Assembly: GCF_018459925.1 (NCBI RefSeq)
Contig: NZ_CP075371.1
Location: 4,516,815-4,580,814 of the forward strand
Length of the DNA: 64,000 bases
Direction: 5' to 3'
From: Nocardioides aquaticus
GTDB taxonomy: Bacteria > Actinomycetota > Actinomycetes > Propionibacteriales > Nocardioidaceae
Below are positions 47,845-56,990 of this stretch, piece by piece; within the stretch, counting starts at the first letter, position 1; each line of letters opens with the position of its first letter. The notes beneath the pieces were generated by a model, which was not told the origin of the DNA, searched no databases, and was given only the letters and a program-made list of their open reading frames with translations. A program made the position numbers and the translations under genes.

Positions 47845-49643
47845 CCGGGGCCGACACCGGGGCCGACACCGGGGCTGCCCCGGACACCGCACCGGACACC
47901 GCACCGGACACCCCCCAGGACGCCACCGCGGCCGCGAAGCAGGCCGAGTCGGCCTCCCGGGTCGCTGCGGCGGAGGCGGAGGCGGCGGACCAGAAGAGCC
48001 TGCTCGGCAGCAGCGCGGTGATGGCCGCCGGCACGGTGGTGTCGCGGATGTCGGGGTTCGTGCGGACCGCGCTGCTCGCCGCGGCGCTGGGCGCCGGGCT
48101 GCACGCCGACCTGTTCACGATCGCCAACACCGTGCCGAACATGCTCTACATCCTGCTGGCCGGCGGCGTGTTCAACGCCGTGCTGGTGCCGCAGCTGGTG
48201 CGTGCGATGAAGGGCGACCCCGACGGCGGCGAGGCCTACACCAACCGGGTCGTCACCCTGGCCGCCGTCTTCCTGCTCGTGGTCACGGTCGCGCTGGTCG
48301 TCGCGGCCCCGCTGGTGATGGACGTGCTGCTCGGCTCCGAGTTCGGCGAGCCCGAGCTCGCCGCCCAGCGCAGCTCGGCGATCGGCTTCGCCCGCTACTG
48401 CCTGCCGCAGGTGTTCTTCTACGGGATGTTCGTGCTGGTCGGTCAGATCCTGAACTCCCGCGGCCGGTTCGGGCCGATGATGTGGGCGCCGATCGCCAAC
48501 AACGTCCTCGCGGTGGCCGTGCTCGCCGTCTACCTGGTGCTCTACGGACCCGCCACCACCGCCGAGCAGTCCGGGCCGTTCTCGCCGGCCCAGGAGGCGC
48601 TGCTCGGGATCGGTTCCACGCTGGGGATCGTGGCGCAGCTGGTGATCCTGGTGCCCTACCTGCGCTCGGCCGGGTTCCGCTACCGGCCGCGCTTCGACTT
48701 CCGCGGCACCGGCCTGGGACACACCCTGCGGCTGGGCACCTGGACGGTCGCGTTCGTGATCGTGAACCAGCTGGCGTACACCGTCGTGGTCCGGCTGGCC
48801 TCCGGGGGCACGGCCCAGAGCCCCGAGGGCACCGGCATCACCGTCTACTCCAGCGCGATGCTGATCATGATGGTGCCGCACTCGGTGGTCACGGTCTCGC
48901 TGGCCACCGCGATCCTCCCGCGGCTGTCCGCCCACGCCGCGGAGGGTCGGCTGCCGGCCCTGGCCACCGGGCTCGTCTCGACCCTGCGGACCGCCCTGGT
49001 GGTGATCTTGCCGTTCGGCCTCCTGCTGCCGGTGCTGGCCCGCGACATCTCCCACGTCGTGTGGGGCCACGGCGCGACGGCCGACACCTGGCCCCGGTAC
49101 GCCCCGACGCTCGGGCTGCTCGGGATCGGGCTGATCTTCTTCACCCTGCACTACCTGATGCTGCGCGGGTTCTACGCCGTCGAGCGCACCCGGACGGTGT
49201 TCTGGGTCCAGTGCGCGGTCTCGGGCACCAACATCGCCGTCGCCGTCGCGCTGGTGGGCCGCACCGACCCCGCGCAGACCTCGCCGGCGCTGGTGGTGGC
49301 CTACATCGCGGCGTACGCCGTGGGCTCCCTGGTCTCCTACACCGTCCTGGGCCGCCTGCTCGGTGGTCTCGGGACGCGCCGGCTGCTGGCCTTCGGGGCC
49401 CGTCTCGGGCTCGCCGCCGTCCTGGCCACCGGGCTCGCGCTCGCGGTGGTGCTGGGTCTCGACGCCCTCAGCCCGGACCGTCCCTGGACCCTCTCGGCCG
49501 TGCACGTGCTCGTCGGGGGTGGCGTCGACGTGGTCGCGTTCCTGCTGCTGGCGCGGCTGCTGAGGATCGAGGAGGTCTCGGCGGTCACCGGGCTCGTGAC
49601 CGGCCGGCTGCCCGCGCGCCTGGTCCCGGGACGCCGCCGGTGA
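47841..49643 (+). CDS. murJ: Lipid II flippase MurJ
   Basis: A 600-residue membrane protein with fourteen helices that moves lipid II across the membrane. The core starts LLGSSAVMAAGTVVSRMSGFVRTALLA near residue 54, and includes LLAGGVFNAVLVPQL and the substrate-cavity region of the family. An added 50-residue acidic N-terminus is coded by 12-base tandem repeats (GACACCGGGGCC, then GACACCGCACCG). The GTG overlaps the stop of the upstream DUF6049 gene. Unlike M. tuberculosis MviN, the pseudokinase is a separate gene downstream. Confidence 0.93.
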   Translation: MTGADTGADTGAAPDTAPDTAPDTPQDATAAAKQAESASRVAAAEAEAADQKSLLGSSAVMAAGTVVSRMSGFVRTALLAAALGAGLHADLFTIANTVPNMLYILLAGGVFNAVLVPQLVRAMKGDPDGGEAYTNRVVTLAAVFLLVVTVALVVAAPLVMDVLLGSEFGEPELAAQRSSAIGFARYCLPQVFFYGMFVLVGQILNSRGRFGPMMWAPIANNVLAVAVLAVYLVLYGPATTAEQSGPFSPAQEALLGIGSTLGIVAQLVILVPYLRSAGFRYRPRFDFRGTGLGHTLRLGTWTVAFVIVNQLAYTVVVRLASGGTAQSPEGTGITVYSSAMLIMMVPHSVVTVSLATAILPRLSAHAAEGRLPALATGLVSTLRTALVVILPFGLLLPVLARDISHVVWGHGATADTWPRYAPTLGLLGIGLIFFTLHYLMLRGFYAVERTRTVFWVQCAVSGTNIAVAVALVGRTDPAQTSPALVVAYIAAYAVGSLVSYTVLGRLLGGLGTRRLLAFGARLGLAAVLATGLALAVVLGLDALSPDRPWTLSAVHVLVGGGVDVVAFLLLARLLRIEEVSAVTGLVTGRLPARLVPGRRR

Positions 49644-49722
49644 GCGGGCCTACGATGGGCCTCCCGACGACCTCGCGCACGACGAGGGGACCAGCGGCAC
49701 CGCAGGGAGGACGACGACGACC

Positions 49723-51646
49723 GTGACCGGCGCCTTCCGTCCCGGCGACGTCCTCGCACGCCGCTACCGCCTCGTCGACCTGCTGGTCGAGAGCGGCAGC
49801 GGACGCTTCTGGCGTGCGCACGACCTCGTGCTGGACCGCCACGTGGCGCTGCACACCATCGCCGCGGACGACGCCCGGTCCCAGGCCCTGCTCGACGCCG
49901 CGCGCGCCTCGACCGCCGTGGCCGACCGGCGCCTGCTGCGGGTGCTCGACGCCGCGGTCGACGACGACGTCTGCTACGTCGTCAACGAGTGGGGCTCGGG
50001 GGTCTCGCTGGACATCCTGGTCGGTGGCGGCCAGGTGCTCGCCCCCCGCCACGCCGCCTGGGTCGTCGCGCAGGTGGCCGACAGCGTGGCCCGCGCCCAC
50101 GCCGCCGGGATCGGCCACGGTCGGCTGGCACCCGAGAACGTGCTGGTCGACCGGCACGGCCAGGTCCGCGTGATCGGGCTGTGCGTCGACGCCGCGCTGC
50201 ACGGCGTCCCCCACGACCGCACCTCGACCGACGTGACGGACCTGGCCGGTCTGCTCTACTGCGCGCTGACCGCGAGCTGGGCCGGTGCGTCGGCCTCCGA
50301 CGTCCGGGCGGCTCCGGTCGAGCACGGGCACGTGCTGCGGCCCCGCCGGGTCCGCGCCGGCGTGCCGCGACCGCTCGACCAGCTCTGCGACCTGGTCCTG
50401 CACCCCCACCTCGACACCCGGGGCCGCCTGGACGTCACGGCCGCCGGGATCGCCGAGCGGCTGGTCGAGTTCGTCGGCGACGAGGCCGGCCTCACCGACG
50501 CGCTGGTCGCGACCCTGCCCCCCGTGCGCGAGCGGTTCCCGACGTCCCTGCCCCCGGTGCCCGAGATCCCCGCGCGCCCGGACCCCCCCGAGGACGAGGC
50601 CGAGGCCGACACCGCGTCCGTCGCCGCGGTCGCGGACCTGCCCACCGAGGCGGCGCTCCCGGCGTACGACGCCGACGAGGACACCACGGACGGCACGGGT
50701 GCCGGGACGGACACCGGCCGCAGCGGCGGGAGCAGCGGTGCGCGCCGCGCCCGACGTACGCCCGGCCCGCCCCCACCGCGCCCGCCGGACCCGCCCTCAC
50801 GGCCGCTCTTCGCCCCCGACCCCCTGACGGCACCCCCGTGCGCCGCTCCCGGCGGGCCGCCACGACCACTGCGGTCGGGGCCGGCGGGGCGGGCGCTGGT
50901 GCGACCGCCGGTGCGACCGCTGGTGCGGGCAACCCCACCGGGTCGACCTACTGGCCCTGGGACACCGGGCAGGGCGACCCGGCGGACTCGACCGGCTCGG
51001 GCGTGCTGCCGGCCGTCCAGGAACCGGTGCCCGGGCGCCGCTCCCAGCGGGTCGGCATCGTGATCGCCCTGCTCGTGCTGGTCCTGGTCGCCGCGGTGGT
51101 GGCCTACAACCTCGGCCGCGGGCGCACGCCCCTGGGTGCGGAGCCCGAGGCGTCGGCCACCCCGACGCCCAGCGCCGCCGCCGCCCCCGAGCCGGTCGCC
51201 GTCGAGGGTCTGACGGCGAGCCTGCTCGACCCCCAGGGCGGGGGCTCGGAGGACGACGGCGAGGCGCCGCTGGCCGTCGACGACGACCCGGCGACCGGCT
51301 GGTCGACCCTGACCTACTTCCAGCAGCTCGGCCCGGGTGGCCTCAAGACGGGCCTGGGCCTGACGATCGACCTCGGCGAGGAGCGTGACGTCGCCGCGGT
51401 CGACCTCGCCTTCGACGGCGCGCCCACCAGCGCCACCGTCTTCACCTCCGACACCCCCCGACCGGGGTGGACGGCCTCACCGCCGTGGCGTCCGTCGACG
51501 GCGCCGGGCCGGAGGCCGGCCTCGACCTCGAGGAGCCGGTCGCGGCCCGCTACCTGGTGGTCTGGCTGACCGCGCTCCCGCCCGTCGAGGGCGGGTTCTC
51601 CGGCGGGCTGCGCGACGTCGCGGTGTCGGAGGTCCCCCGTGGGTGA
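49723..51646 (+). pseudogene. MurJ-associated pseudokinase membrane protein, two frameshifts
   Basis: About 641 residues if repaired. An N-terminal kinase-like domain (1-260) has lost the catalytic residues: the VAIK lysine position reads VALHTI, the HRD loop reads GHGRLAPENVL, and DFG reads IGL. An acidic and Pro-rich linker, one membrane helix (VGIVIALLVLVLVAAVVAY) and an extracellular discoidin-like domain (DDDPATGWSTLTYF) follow. M. tuberculosis MviN carries the same pieces fused. The frame breaks at C runs 50820-50824 and 51454-51459; one added C at each restores it to the stop at 51644. GGGAGG precedes the GTG start. Confidence 0.82.
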
Positions 51647-52407
51647 GGACCGGGCCGGCCGTGAGCCCGGGGCGCCCGGTGCCTGAGCCGTCCGGGGGAC
51701 GGGCCGGCAGCTGGGCGGACCCCCGTGACGACGCGACGCTGCTCGCCGCGCACGTCGCCGGTGACAGCGAGGCCTTCGGGGTGCTGGTCCGCCGCCACCA
51801 GGACCGGCTCTGGGCGGTCGCGCTGCGCACCTGCGGACACCCGGAGGACGCCGCCGACGCGCTCCAGGACGCCCTGGTCGCGGCCCACCGCCGCGCCGCG
51901 ACCTTCCGGGGGGAGGCCGCGGTCACCACGTGGCTGCACCGCGTCGTCGTCAACGCGTGCCTCGACCGGCTCCGGGCCGCGAAGGTCCGCCGCACCGACC
52001 CGCTGCCCGACGACGTGGTGGACCGGCCCGGGACCACCACGGGCACCGGGTCCGCGCCCGCCTCGGGCACCGGGACCGCGGACCCTGCGGCCGCCGCCGT
52101 GACCACGGACCGTCGGCGTCGGGTGGTCGAGGCGCTGGCCACCCTGCCGGCGCCCCAGCGCGCCGCGGTCGTCCTGGTGGACCTGGAGGGCTACTCGATG
52201 GCCGAGGCGGCCGAGGTGCTCGACTGCGCCGTCGGCACCGTGAAGTCACGCTGCTCGCGCGGACGCGCGAGCCTGGCGACGCTGCTCCGGCCGCTGCTCG
52301 ACGACGCCGAGGACGAGCCGGACCGCCCGATCCCCCGGGGACGGAACCACCCGGCCTCCCGGCACGTCCCATCCACGCCCCCACGAGGGCCCCCGACCCA
52401 GGCCTAG
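51643..52407 (+). CDS. ECF sigma factor (SigM/SigT-like)
   Basis: A 254-residue extracytoplasmic-function sigma factor. Region 2 is FGVLVRRHQDRLWAVALRTC through WLHRVVVNACLDRLR; region 4 is LPAPQRAAVVLVDLEGYSM with the helix-turn-helix AEAAEVLDCAVGTVKSRCSRGR. The GTG at 51643 overlaps the upstream stop (GTGA); an alternative GTG is at 51661. By position (murJ, sigma, anti-sigma, trxB) it is the orthologue of M. tuberculosis sigM. The next gene encodes its probable membrane anti-sigma factor. Confidence 0.9.
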   Translation: MRTGPAVSPGRPVPEPSGGRAGSWADPRDDATLLAAHVAGDSEAFGVLVRRHQDRLWAVALRTCGHPEDAADALQDALVAAHRRAATFRGEAAVTTWLHRVVVNACLDRLRAAKVRRTDPLPDDVVDRPGTTTGTGSAPASGTGTADPAAAAVTTDRRRRVVEALATLPAPQRAAVVLVDLEGYSMAEAAEVLDCAVGTVKSRCSRGRASLATLLRPLLDDAEDEPDRPIPRGRNHPASRHVPSTPPRGPPTQA

Positions 52408-52559
52408 GCACGCCCGACGGGCCGAGGCCCTCCGGGGCCCGCCCCGCCCCTGCCGCGGGGCCTGGGACGATGGTCCGCCCGCACCCCGCCGTCCCGTGCC
52501 CGTCCCCTGTCCGTCCCTGTCCGTCCTCGTCCACGTCCGCTGCCCACCGGAGGAACCCC

Positions 52560-53336
52560 GTGCCCGACCGTGACCCGACGCCCCGTGAGGAGGCGGCCCT
52601 GCGCCGCCTGCTCCGGGACGCGCGCCACGACGGACCCGTCCCGCCCGAGGTCGCCGCACGGACCGAGGAGACGCTGGCGTCGTTGGGCGCCGGCCAGGCC
52701 ACGACCGCACCCGCGGTGCACGGTGGCGCCGACCACCACCGCCGCCGCCGGGTCGCGACGGCGCTGCTCGTCGCCGCCGTCAGCGTCGTGGTCGTCGGCA
52801 TCGGCACCGGCCAGGTCCTGCGACCGGCCAGCGACCAGGCGTCGGGCGGTGCCGCGTCCGAGAGCGCCGGCAGCGCCGCCCGGGACACCCCTCCCGACCG
52901 GGCCGGGTCCGAGGACGAGGCCGCGCAGGAGAGCACCGACGAGCTCGACACCCTCTCGGAGCCGTCCGGCGAACCCGACGGCGCCGGCCGTCGTGACGTC
53001 GCGGTCGAGCGGCTCGCCCTCGTCGACGACCCGCCGGCCGTCCGGGAGACGCGGTTCGCCCGCGACGTGAGGCGGGTCCGCGCCCTGCAGCAGGTCGAGC
53101 GCGGCGAGCGGTCGTCGCCCGAGGCGCAGGACGGGGCCGGGCTCCCGGCCCGGGACCCCGCCCCGGGGTTCACCTGCGCGCAAGCCGACTTCGGCCCGGG
53201 CCGACCGGTGGCGGTCCGCTACGAGGAGGCGCCCGCCGTCCTCGTGCTCCGCCCGGCCACCCGGGCCACGCAGGTCGCGGACCTGGTCGAGTGCCGCAGC
53301 GGCGACGTGCTCCGCTCCGTCACCCTCCCCCGCTGA
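52560..53336 (+). CDS. Probable membrane anti-sigma factor
   Basis: A 258-residue protein with an N-terminal cytoplasmic part ([26 protein letters not shown]), a single helix near residue 62-82 ([18 protein letters not shown]) and an acidic extracytoplasmic domain ending in two Cys-containing segments ([17 protein letters not shown]). No zinc-binding HxxxCxxC motif is seen. Position after the sigma factor matches RsmA/RstA. The GTG at 52560 has GGAGG six bases upstream. Assignment rests on position and topology rather than a motif. Confidence 0.72.
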   Translation: MPDRDPTPREEAALRRLLRDARHDGPVPPEVAARTEETLASLGAGQATTAPAVHGGADHHRRRRVATALLVAAVSVVVVGIGTGQVLRPASDQASGGAASESAGSAARDTPPDRAGSEDEAAQESTDELDTLSEPSGEPDGAGRRDVAVERLALVDDPPAVRETRFARDVRRVRALQQVERGERSSPEAQDGAGLPARDPAPGFTCAQADFGPGRPVAVRYEEAPAVLVLRPATRATQVADLVECRSGDVLRSVTLPR

Positions 53337-53373
53337 CCCGTCACCCGTCCGCCCGGACGCACCTGGCCACACC

Positions 53374-53395
53374 GGGCCCGGGAACACCCGGGCCC
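53374..53395. terminator. Hairpin upstream of trxB
   Basis: A perfect 9-base stem GGGCCCGGG/CCCGGGCCC with loop AACA, 38 bases after the anti-sigma stop. It may end that transcript. It overlaps the -35 element of the trxB promoter, so its formation and promoter use may interact. Confidence 0.6.
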
Positions 53396-53406
53396 TACGA
53401 TCGGTT
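53381..53406 (+). promoter_or_regulatory. SigR/SigH-type promoter of trxB
   Basis: GGAAC at 53381-53385, 18 bases, then GTT at 53404-53406: an exact match to the GGAAT/C-N18-GTT consensus of SigR (Streptomyces) and SigH (Mycobacterium), the thiol-oxidative-stress sigma factors known to drive trxBA in those genera. The trxB ATG is 71 bases downstream. Confidence 0.65.
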
Positions 53407-53476
53407 GGGACCAGCGACGGCCCGCTCCCCCGCGGCGCCGCGCCCGCCGTACCAGTCGAGGAGAGAGACGCCTGTC

Positions 53477-54484
53477 ATGAGCGACCCCCGCAACGTGATC
53501 ATCATCGGCTCGGGACCGGCCGGCTACACCGCCGCCGTGTACGCCGCTCGTGCCAACCTGAAGCCGCTGGTCCTCGAGGGCTCGGTGACGGCCGGTGGTG
53601 CCCTGATGAACACCACCGAGGTGGAGAACTTCCCGGGCTTCCGCAGCGGCATCATGGGCCCGGCCCTGATGGACGAGATGCGGGCGCAGGCCGAGCGCTT
53701 CGGCGCCGAGCTGCTGCCCGACGACGCGACCGAGGTCGACCTGACCGGCGCGCTGAAGACCGTGACGACCGCCACCGAGACCTACCAGGCGCGCGCGGTG
53801 ATCCTGGCGACCGGCTCGGGCTACCGCAAGCTGGGCCTGCCCCGCGAGGACGAGCTGTCCGGTCGCGGCGTCTCGTGGTGCGCCACGTGCGACGGCTTCT
53901 TCTTCCGCGAGCAGCACATCGCCGTCGTCGGCGGCGGGGACTCGGCCATCGAGGAGGCGACCTTCCTGACCCGGTTCGGCTCCAAGGTGTCGCTGATCGT
54001 GCGCCGCGACGAGCTGCGCGCCTCCAAGATCATGCAGGAGCGCGCGTTCGCCGACCCGAAGCTCGAGATCATCTGGAACGCCGCCGTCGAGGAGATCCAC
54101 GGCGCGGACCGGCTGGAGTCGCTGACGCTCAAGGACACCGTCACCGGCGAGACCCGGCCCCTGGACGCCACGGGCCTGTTCATCGCGATCGGGCACGACC
54201 CCCGCTCGGAGCTGCTGCACGGCCAGGTCGACCTCGACGAGAACGGCTACGTCCTGGTCACCCACCCGGGCACCGCCACCAACGCGGCCGGCGTCTTCGC
54301 GTGCGGCGACCTGGTCGACCACCACTACCGCCAGGCGATCACGGCGGCCGGGACCGGCTGCGCCGCGGCGCTGGACGCCGAGCGCTACATCGCCGAGATC
54401 GAGCACGTCGCGATCACCAGCGGCACCTCGCCGGAGACGGTCGCCGAGATCGTGCAGACGGCCGGCGCCACCAGCGCCGGCTGA
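53477..54484 (+). CDS. trxB: Thioredoxin reductase
   Basis: A 335-residue FAD enzyme reducing thioredoxin with NADPH. The FAD motif is [18 protein letters not shown], the redox-active CATC is at residues 135-138, the NADPH loop is [12 protein letters not shown], and the C-terminal FAD motif is [15 protein letters not shown]. The ATG at 53477 has GAGGAGAGA upstream. It is followed by trxA after 111 bases. Two SigR-type promoters flank it, so it should be induced by disulfide stress. Confidence 0.95.
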   Translation: MSDPRNVIIIGSGPAGYTAAVYAARANLKPLVLEGSVTAGGALMNTTEVENFPGFRSGIMGPALMDEMRAQAERFGAELLPDDATEVDLTGALKTVTTATETYQARAVILATGSGYRKLGLPREDELSGRGVSWCATCDGFFFREQHIAVVGGGDSAIEEATFLTRFGSKVSLIVRRDELRASKIMQERAFADPKLEIIWNAAVEEIHGADRLESLTLKDTVTGETRPLDATGLFIAIGHDPRSELLHGQVDLDENGYVLVTHPGTATNAAGVFACGDLVDHHYRQAITAAGTGCAAALDAERYIAEIEHVAITSGTSPETVAEIVQTAGATSAG

Positions 54485-54502
54485 GGCCGACGGCGCCCAC
54501 CT

Positions 54503-54528
54503 GGAACAAAGCCCGGGTGGGGCGCGTT
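54503..54528 (+). promoter_or_regulatory. Second SigR/SigH-type promoter, upstream of trxA
   Basis: GGAAC at 54503-54507 and GTT at 54526-54528, again with exactly 18 bases between, in the trxB-trxA gap. It would allow separate thiol-stress induction of trxA beyond read-through from trxB. Confidence 0.6.
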
Positions 54529-54595
54529 CTCCTCACGACCGGGCGGCGCGAGCCGCCGGTCACCCAGACCCCTGCAGCATGGAAGGAACGTCATC

Positions 54596-54922
54596 GTGAG
54601 CAACATGGCCGCCGTCACCGACGCCGAGTTCGAGTCCCAGGTCCTGAAGTCCGAGAAGCCCGTCCTGGTGGACTTCTGGGCCGAGTGGTGCGGCCCGTGC
54701 CGCCAGGTCTCGCCGATCCTGGACGAGCTGTCCGGTGAGCACGGCGACAAGATCACGTTCCTGAAGATGAACGTGGACGAGAACCCGGTCACCCCGAGCT
54801 CGTACCGGGTCACCGGCATCCCGACGATCAACGTCTACCAGGGCGGCGAGGTCGTCAAGAGCATCGTCGGCGCCCGCCCCAAGGCCGCGATCCTCAAGGA
54901 GCTCGACGACTTCCTGGCCTGA
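54596..54922 (+). CDS. trxA: Thioredoxin
   Basis: A 108-residue cytoplasmic disulfide reductase. The active site FWAEWCGPCRQ has Cys32 and Cys35; the cis-Pro loop is VTGIPTINVY and the C-terminal helix is complete. The GTG at 54596 is preceded by AAGGAAC; an ATG two codons on is equally possible. It is reduced by the TrxB encoded just upstream. Its 3' end overlaps the convergent GNAT gene by 29 bases. Confidence 0.95.
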   Translation: MSNMAAVTDAEFESQVLKSEKPVLVDFWAEWCGPCRQVSPILDELSGEHGDKITFLKMNVDENPVTPSSYRVTGIPTINVYQGGEVVKSIVGARPKAAILKELDDFLA

Positions 54923-55625
54923 GCCGGCCCCGCAGCACCCGCGCAGACGCGTCCCGCCGCACGGCGGGGCGCGTCTCGTGCGTCCGGGCGGGGCTCGGCA
55001 CGGGGACGGGGGGACGCACCACCCCGCGCAGCCGCTCGACGGCGGCCTCCACCTCGTCGCGCCACCGCAGCAGCGAGCGCAGGTCCATCCGCATCCGGGG
55101 GTGGAGCGGGTGCTCGCGCTGGGTGGCGAACCCGACCCGGGCCAGGAAGTCCGCCGGCGGCGTGCAGGACGACCACCCGGGCGCCCGGGTGAGCGGGCCG
55201 GTGGTGCCGAAGGCCTCGACCGCTCGGTAGCCACCACGCTCGACCAGGTCGCGGGCCAGGTGCTGCACCAGCTGCCGGCCGAGGCCGGCCCCGGTGTGCG
55301 ACCGCGCCACCCACAGGTTGGTCAGCAGCACCGCGTCCGGCGAGACCGGGGAGGTGGGGAACCGGTCGGCGCCCGGCACCAGCGCCGGCGGCGCGTACAC
55401 GACGTACCCCACCGGACGATCGTCGTCGAGCACGACGCGACCGCAGGACCCCCAGTCGCGCAGCACCGACGAGACCCAGGCCCGCTTCTCCACCGAGCGC
55501 TGCTCGGCGTCGTGGTCGAGCCGGCCGGCGTCGGCCGGGGTGCACTCCCACGCCACGCACGTCGAGCACGGCCCGGGCATCGCCGCGAGGCGGTCGGGGG
55601 TGAGCGGCACGATCCGGCGGGTCAC
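54894..55625 (-). CDS. GNAT-family acetyltransferase
   Basis: A 243-residue predicted acetyltransferase. The acetyl-CoA loop ARSHTGAGLGRQLVQHL follows the strand VLLTNLWV near residue 108, as expected for the fold. The N-terminus has PGPCSTCVAWE, a CxxC near residue 22 found in several related actinobacterial proteins and possibly metal-binding. The C-terminal part is basic and overlaps the end of trxA. The GTG at 55625 has no good ribosome-binding site. It is divergent from alaA, with 81 bases between the start codons. Confidence 0.75.
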   Translation of the reverse strand: MTRRIVPLTPDRLAAMPGPCSTCVAWECTPADAGRLDHDAEQRSVEKRAWVSSVLRDWGSCGRVVLDDDRPVGYVVYAPPALVPGADRFPTSPVSPDAVLLTNLWVARSHTGAGLGRQLVQHLARDLVERGGYRAVEAFGTTGPLTRAPGWSSCTPPADFLARVGFATQREHPLHPRMRMDLRSLLRWRDEVEAAVERLRGVVRPPVPVPSPARTHETRPAVRRDASARVLRGRLRPGSRRAP

Positions 55626-55706
55626 ACCGCCGATCGTAGGCCGCGGGCCCCGGCCCGCAGCGAGATCCGCGTGGCCGCGCCCCCGCCCACCTGCGAGGAT
55701 GACGCG

Positions 55707-56924
55707 GTGCGCCAGATCCGCCAGAGCCGCAAGCTCCACGACGTCCGCTACGACGTCCGGGGACCCATCCTCGTCGAGGCCCAGCGCCTGGAGGCGGAGG
55801 GACACCGGATCCTGAAGCTCAACATCGGCAACCCGGCGCCGTTCGGCTTCGAGGCCCCCGAGGCGATCCTCGCCGACATGCACCACCACCTGCACGAGGC
55901 GCAGGGCTACAGCGACTCCCGCGGGATCTACCCCGCCCGCACGGCCGTGGCGCAGTACTACCAGCAGCAGGGCCTGCGCGACGCCGTCGTCGACGACGTC
56001 TTCATCGGCAACGGCGTCTCCGAGCTGATCTCGATGGTGCTCCAGGCCTTTGTCGACGACGGCAACGAGATCCTGGTGCCGGCGCCGGACTACCCGCTGT
56101 GGACCGGGGCCGTGACGCTGTCCGGCGGGGTGCCGGTGCACTACGAGTGCGACGAGGCGGACGGGTGGAACCCCGACCTGGCCGACGTCGAGGCCAAGAT
56201 CACCGAGCACACCCAGGCCCTGGTCATCATCAACCCCAACAACCCCACGGGCGCGGTCTACAGCAAGGAGGTCGTCGAGGGCCTGGTCGACATCGCCCGG
56301 CGCCACGAGCTGGTCGTGTTCTCCGACGAGATCTACGAGAAGATCCTCTTCGAGGACGCCGTCCACCACCACGCGGCGCTCGCCGCCGGGGACGACGTAC
56401 TGTGCCTGACCTTCAGCGGCCTGTCGAAGGCCTACCGCGTCTGCGGCTACCGGGCCGGCTGGGTGCTGATCTCGGGCCCCCAGGAGGTCGCGACCGACTT
56501 CATCGAGGGCCTCACGCTGATCGCCAACATGCGGATGTGCGCCAACGTGCCGGCCCAGCACGCGATCCAGACCGCCCTCGGCGGGTACCAGTCCATCGAG
56601 GAGCTGATCGTGCCCGGAGGACGCTTCTACGAGCAGTCCATGCTGGCCGACCGGATGCTCAACGAGATCCCCGGGGTGACCTCCGTACGCCCCCGCGGGG
56701 CGCTCTACTGCTTCCCGCGCCTGGACCCCGAGGTCTACCCGATCGAGGACGACGAGGCGTTCGTGATCGAGCTGCTGCGCGCCAAGAAGATCCTGGTCAC
56801 GCACGGCACCGGGTTCAACTGGGTCCGCCCCGACCACTTCCGGCTGGTGACGCTGCCCGACGTCGCCGTCCTGGAGGAGGCCATCGGCCGGATCGGCGAC
56901 TTCCTGGCCGGGCGCCGGTCGTGA
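55707..56924 (+). CDS. alaA: Alanine aminotransferase (AlaA-type, PLP)
   Basis: A 405-residue class I aminotransferase making alanine from pyruvate and glutamate. It matches E. coli AlaA along its length: KLHDVRYDVRGPILVEAQRL, LKLNIGNPAPFGFEAPEAI, INPNNPTGAVYSKE, the PLP lysine in SGLSKAYRVCGYRAGW, and CANVPAQHAIQTALGGYQSI. The GTG at 55707 has GAGGA upstream. The plsC gene follows 66 bases later on the same strand. Confidence 0.92.
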   Translation: MRQIRQSRKLHDVRYDVRGPILVEAQRLEAEGHRILKLNIGNPAPFGFEAPEAILADMHHHLHEAQGYSDSRGIYPARTAVAQYYQQQGLRDAVVDDVFIGNGVSELISMVLQAFVDDGNEILVPAPDYPLWTGAVTLSGGVPVHYECDEADGWNPDLADVEAKITEHTQALVIINPNNPTGAVYSKEVVEGLVDIARRHELVVFSDEIYEKILFEDAVHHHAALAAGDDVLCLTFSGLSKAYRVCGYRAGWVLISGPQEVATDFIEGLTLIANMRMCANVPAQHAIQTALGGYQSIEELIVPGGRFYEQSMLADRMLNEIPGVTSVRPRGALYCFPRLDPEVYPIEDDEAFVIELLRAKKILVTHGTGFNWVRPDHFRLVTLPDVAVLEEAIGRIGDFLAGRRS

Positions 56925-56990
56925 CCGGCCCGCCCACCTCGTCCCGGCCCGAGCCCGTCCCGCCCGCCCGACACCGCAGGAGCAACCACC

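Noticed and set aside
46143..49505. Minus-strand open frame of 1120 codons opposite DUF6049 and murJ
   Set aside because: Composition is typical of an antisense shadow, with no motif, and the opposite strand encodes well-conserved MurJ.
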